Assembly: GCF_000632495.1 (NCBI RefSeq)
Contig: NZ_JFZT01000059.1
Coordinates: 1 to 34,783, forward strand
Origin: Candidatus Acidianus copahuensis
GTDB taxonomy: Archaea > Thermoproteota > Thermoprotei_A > Sulfolobales > Sulfolobaceae
Direction of reading: 5' to 3'
Length of the DNA stretch: 34,783 nt
The notes beneath the pieces are model-generated. The model was not told the DNA's origin. It saw only the letters and a list, made by a program, of their open reading frames with translations, and made no database searches. Below are positions 32,327 through 34,783 of the stretch, in pieces (positions within the stretch are counted from its first letter, which is position 1; every line of letters begins with the position of its first letter). The position numbers and the translations under genes are program-made.

Positions 32327-33532
32327 ATGTCTTTAGACGTTAGGGAATTGGCCAAAAATCTCTTAGATCAAGCTAAAGAAATTGAACCAAAGGTCATCAG
32401 CATCAGACGAATCATTCATGAGACCCCAGAACTTGCATATCAAGAGAACAATACAGCCTCCCTAGTGGAGAATGAATTAAAACGCCTCGGGATAGATGTA
32501 AAAAGGGGCGTTGGTCTTCCCACAGCTGTTATTGGAGAACTTGATACTGGAAAAGAAGGCAAAACTGTAGCTCTTAGGGCTGATATGGATGCTCTTCCTA
32601 TAGAGGAAATGACAGATCTTCCCTTCAAGTCAAAAGTAAAAGGCATTATGCATGCTTGTGGACATGACACTCACGTCGCTATGCTTTTAGGAGCTGCAGA
32701 ACTAATATCCAGAAACAAAGATCTGCTATCAGGAAAGGTAAAATTTATATTTCAACCAGCGGAAGAGGAGGGAAGTATTGGAGGAGCAAAACCCTTAATA
32801 GAAGCTGGTGTGTTAAATGACGTTGATTATGTATTTGGTTTACATGTATCTAATTCTTACCCCTCAAAAGCGTTCATAACTAGAAAAGGGGCTTTTATGG
32901 CTATTCCAGATTCATTCAAGATAATTATAAGAGGAAAAAGCGGTCATGCTTCAGCTCCTCATAACACTGTTGATCCAGTCTTTATCTCTGCACAAATAGT
33001 AACCGCTCTTCAAGCGGTGAGAAGCAGGATAACTGATCCTGTTCAACCATTTGTTTTATCGATAACGACTATTCACGCTGGAACTAAGGATAATATTATC
33101 CCAGATGAAGCGATTATGGAAGGAACTATAAGGAGTCTAGACTATAAGGTAAGGGAAAAGGCCATTACTTATACGAAGAAAATAGTGGAGTCCATCTGCA
33201 CGGGATTTGACGCTAAATGCGAAGTGACTTTTAGTCAGGATGTCTATCCCTTAACAGTCAATCATCCTGAAGTCACTGATGAAGTCATGGATCATTTAAA
33301 GCATATACCAGGTTCAGTGGTTCTTGAAGGAGATCCAATCTTAGGAGCAGAAGACTTCTCTAGATATCTGCAGGTTAAGCCTGGTACTTTTATTTTTTTA
33401 GGAACTAGAAATGAGAATACAGGGTCTATTCATCCGAATCATAGCTCAAAGTTTACAGTCGACGAAGACGTGTTGAAATATGGAAGTACGGCATTGGCCC
33501 TATTAGCGATAGCATTTTCAAGAAAGAAGTGA
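32327..33532 (+). CDS. cpsA: M20-family carboxypeptidase (CpsA type)
   Basis: A 401-residue zinc metallopeptidase matching the thermostable CpsA carboxypeptidase of Saccharolobus solfataricus closely from memory. Key motifs are RADMDALPIEE, HACGHDTHVAMLLGAA (first zinc ligands), FQPAEEEGSIGGAKPLIE (catalytic and bridging glutamates), GLHVSNSYPS, GKSGHASAPH, and GAEDFSRYL near the end. The domain order (catalytic, dimerisation lid, catalytic) is intact. CpsA removes amino acids from peptide C-termini and also cleaves N-acylated amino acids. There is no signal peptide, so it is cytoplasmic. A weak TATA-like run lies at 32298-32304, about 26 bases upstream of ATG 32327. The gene stands alone. 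Confidence 0.92.
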   Translation: MSLDVRELAKNLLDQAKEIEPKVISIRRIIHETPELAYQENNTASLVENELKRLGIDVKRGVGLPTAVIGELDTGKEGKTVALRADMDALPIEEMTDLPFKSKVKGIMHACGHDTHVAMLLGAAELISRNKDLLSGKVKFIFQPAEEEGSIGGAKPLIEAGVLNDVDYVFGLHVSNSYPSKAFITRKGAFMAIPDSFKIIIRGKSGHASAPHNTVDPVFISAQIVTALQAVRSRITDPVQPFVLSITTIHAGTKDNIIPDEAIMEGTIRSLDYKVREKAITYTKKIVESICTGFDAKCEVTFSQDVYPLTVNHPEVTDEVMDHLKHIPGSVVLEGDPILGAEDFSRYLQVKPGTFIFLGTRNENTGSIHPNHSSKFTVDEDVLKYGSTALALLAIAFSRKK

Positions 33533-33544
33533 AAATTTTGAATT

Positions 33545-33600
33545 CATCTTAATTTTTTTCTTGCATTGTTCTTCTAGAAGTTATATTTTGTTATTTTTAT
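33545..33600 (+). terminator. T-rich tract after cpsA
   Basis: TTAATTTTTTTCTTGC and TTTTGTTATTTTTATG follow the stop, which fits termination by uridine-rich transcript. Nothing else is seen between here and 33701. Confidence 0.4.
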
Positions 33601-33701
33601 GACAACGTAAATACAATTCCCTTTAGGAGGGATAGATGATTAATGATTACAATAAATTTAATAGTTTGCAGCAAAGAGGTAAAAAATCATTTATAATAGA
33701 G

Positions 33702-34463
33702 CTATCTTAAAATTTCAGTTAATACCTCATCTGATGGTATCTCATAGACAGTTAGTTCAGTTATACCTGAGAACGAATATAGCTTAAGTAATGCGTCTCC
33801 ATTACTAGACTCCACCTCTTCACTATACAATTTAGCGTCCTTAATCTCACCTCTTTCAAGCCAAGCTGCAAATTTAAATTTCTCTCCTTTTAAGGAAATT
33901 GCGCCTGTAATTTTCTGCTTATTTATTTCCTTTAATATCTCTGATAATTCTCCTCTGATCTTTGTAATTTCCTTCATTGTTAGCTTAGGACATCGTATAT
34001 GAGTTAAATAGGGAACAATGTGTCCTTTAACTAAATGTTCTTCAAATGACGTATACTTGCCAAAAAAAAGTCTACCTAAAATACCTTGTTTAATATTGAA
34101 TTCCACGTTTACTGTTAGCCTTGTTTTCTCTTGTAAAGGCTTTAAGATAAAAAGAATTCTAAATTGATATTTTTTGTCGTCTGATACTCCTTTATACTCT
34201 ATTGAATTAGGAGAAATCATTGGAATATCCATAATACCCTGAGAACCTTCGACTTTATCCGACTTTGTTCCAACAACAATTCCAATCCAGTATTTATCGT
34301 CAGTTTTAACTATACTTTGAGGAGGTGAACGTTCCCCTTTGTTATCTTGAATTCCTAGTATAGAAATATGGCCCGTCATTCCAGAAAACTTAAATGGATC
34401 GGCTATTATTTGCATAACTGTACTTTTGTCTTCTGAAATGGTTATTTCTTCAGAATAGGTCAT
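33702..34463 (-). CDS. SRPBCC-like protein, copy 2 of a paralogous pair
   Basis: A 253-residue paralogue of the protein at 23509-24273, alignable along its full length. Shared blocks are DPFKFSGMTGHISILGI, SPNSIEYK, FEEHLVKGHIVPYL, IRGELSEILKEI, SLKGEKFKFAAWLERGE and VYEIPSDEVLTEIL. The N-terminal SRPBCC-like domain probably binds a hydrophobic ligand; the C-terminal domain is not recognised. The two copies lie about 9.4 kb apart on opposite strands. A TATA-like sequence lies about 22-30 bases before ATG 34463 (34481-34495). Confidence 0.65.
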   Translation of the reverse strand: MTYSEEITISEDKSTVMQIIADPFKFSGMTGHISILGIQDNKGERSPPQSIVKTDDKYWIGIVVGTKSDKVEGSQGIMDIPMISPNSIEYKGVSDDKKYQFRILFILKPLQEKTRLTVNVEFNIKQGILGRLFFGKYTSFEEHLVKGHIVPYLTHIRCPKLTMKEITKIRGELSEILKEINKQKITGAISLKGEKFKFAAWLERGEIKDAKLYSEEVESSNGDALLKLYSFSGITELTVYEIPSDEVLTEILR

Positions 34464-34615
34464 AATAAGTTATAACTAAAGTTTATAGTATATATTTTTT
34501 CCTTTAAAATAAGTTTGATATACCTTTCAGTCAATAAGTATTAAAATTCTCTTAGTAATAATAAAAATGAATTCCAAGACTTCTTTCATGATCCTTTCTT
34601 CTTAGACAATATAGA

Positions 34616-34774
34616 CTATACTTTAGCCCCCTTATTACTCATCGATACTTTCATCGTTAATGTATCCTTGATGCTCTCATGAACCTCCTTACCATCAACT
34701 GTTATCCCATCAAGGGCATAGAGGTTTGTATCAAGACCAATAGGGTAAACTGTAGTTGTCAACGGTAGTTCCTT
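34616..34774 (-). pseudogene. Open fragment at the window end, unidentified
   Basis: About 52 codons are open leftward (ELPLTTTVYPIGLDTNLYAL, DGKEVHESIKDTLTMKVSMS, ending KGAKV and a stop), with a stop at 34775-34777 upstream and no start codon suited to a short gene. It looks like a fragment of a larger, broken protein, possibly transposon-encoded, but I cannot identify it. Between 34498 and 34615 I see nothing. Confidence 0.35.
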
Positions 34775-34783
34775 TTAAACGCC

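Noticed and set aside
1..34783. CRISPR array or cas genes
   Set aside because: No regularly spaced repeats and no Cas-like protein were seen; the only RNA-guided nuclease relative is the dead TnpB at the left end.

Overview
The window looks like chromosomal DNA of a thermoacidophilic crenarchaeon of the order Sulfolobales (Sulfolobus, Saccharolobus, Sulfurisphaera or Acidianus relatives). This rests on an ESCRT-III division protein of the CdvB type, Lrs14-like winged-helix regulators, a Sulfolobus-type CpsA carboxypeptidase, a HerA/NurA-type pair, and AT-rich sequence. Many start codons sit about 25-28 bases after a TATA-like element, as expected for leaderless transcripts. I see no tRNA, rRNA or CRISPR array.

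Layout. 1-650 holds a decayed TnpB gene. 704-3996 has a HerA-like ATPase and a NurA-like nuclease in one operon, overlapping head to head with a ThiR-type thiamine regulator. 4012-6471 is a large RND/MMPL membrane protein. 6565-10163 is a rightward gene run: two unknown proteins, an M50/S2P-like intramembrane metalloprotease, a rhomboid protease, a 47-residue membrane protein, an AK6-type kinase and an Mrp/NBP35 ATPase. 10165-12422 holds mobile-element debris, two small winged-helix proteins and a LysE-type exporter. 12423-15425 carries an NDH-2-like flavoprotein, a Bat-type HTH regulator, a CobD-like aminotransferase and a GtrA-like membrane protein.

15786-20206 is housekeeping DNA: AlaX, an Hsp20-like protein, CdvB1, TrpRS, a triple-HTH protein, a second HTH regulator and an Lrs14-like protein. 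The gene order resembles what I recall around cdvB1 and abfR1 in S. acidocaldarius. 20203-22716 is a cluster of poorly characterised genes, including a nucleotidyltransferase-like protein. 23509-28634 has an SRPBCC-like protein, an MscS channel, a GH15 glucosidase, a family 2 glycosyltransferase and a small unknown protein. 28717-34463 has a single-strand-binding OB-fold protein, an amidohydrolase plus glutamine-synthetase-like pair (a split FluG), CpsA, and a second copy of the SRPBCC-like protein.

Most of the longer gene-free gaps (10.2-10.6, 11.9-12.4, 15.4-15.8, 22.7-23.4, 28.0-28.3, 31.6-32.3 kb) contain broken transposon-like sequence, and two are alignable copies of one element. I found no clear new defence system. 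The best candidates for undescribed biology are the HerA/NurA-like pair, the tandem intramembrane protease operon, the split FluG pair, the triple-HTH protein, and the paralogous SRPBCC-like genes.
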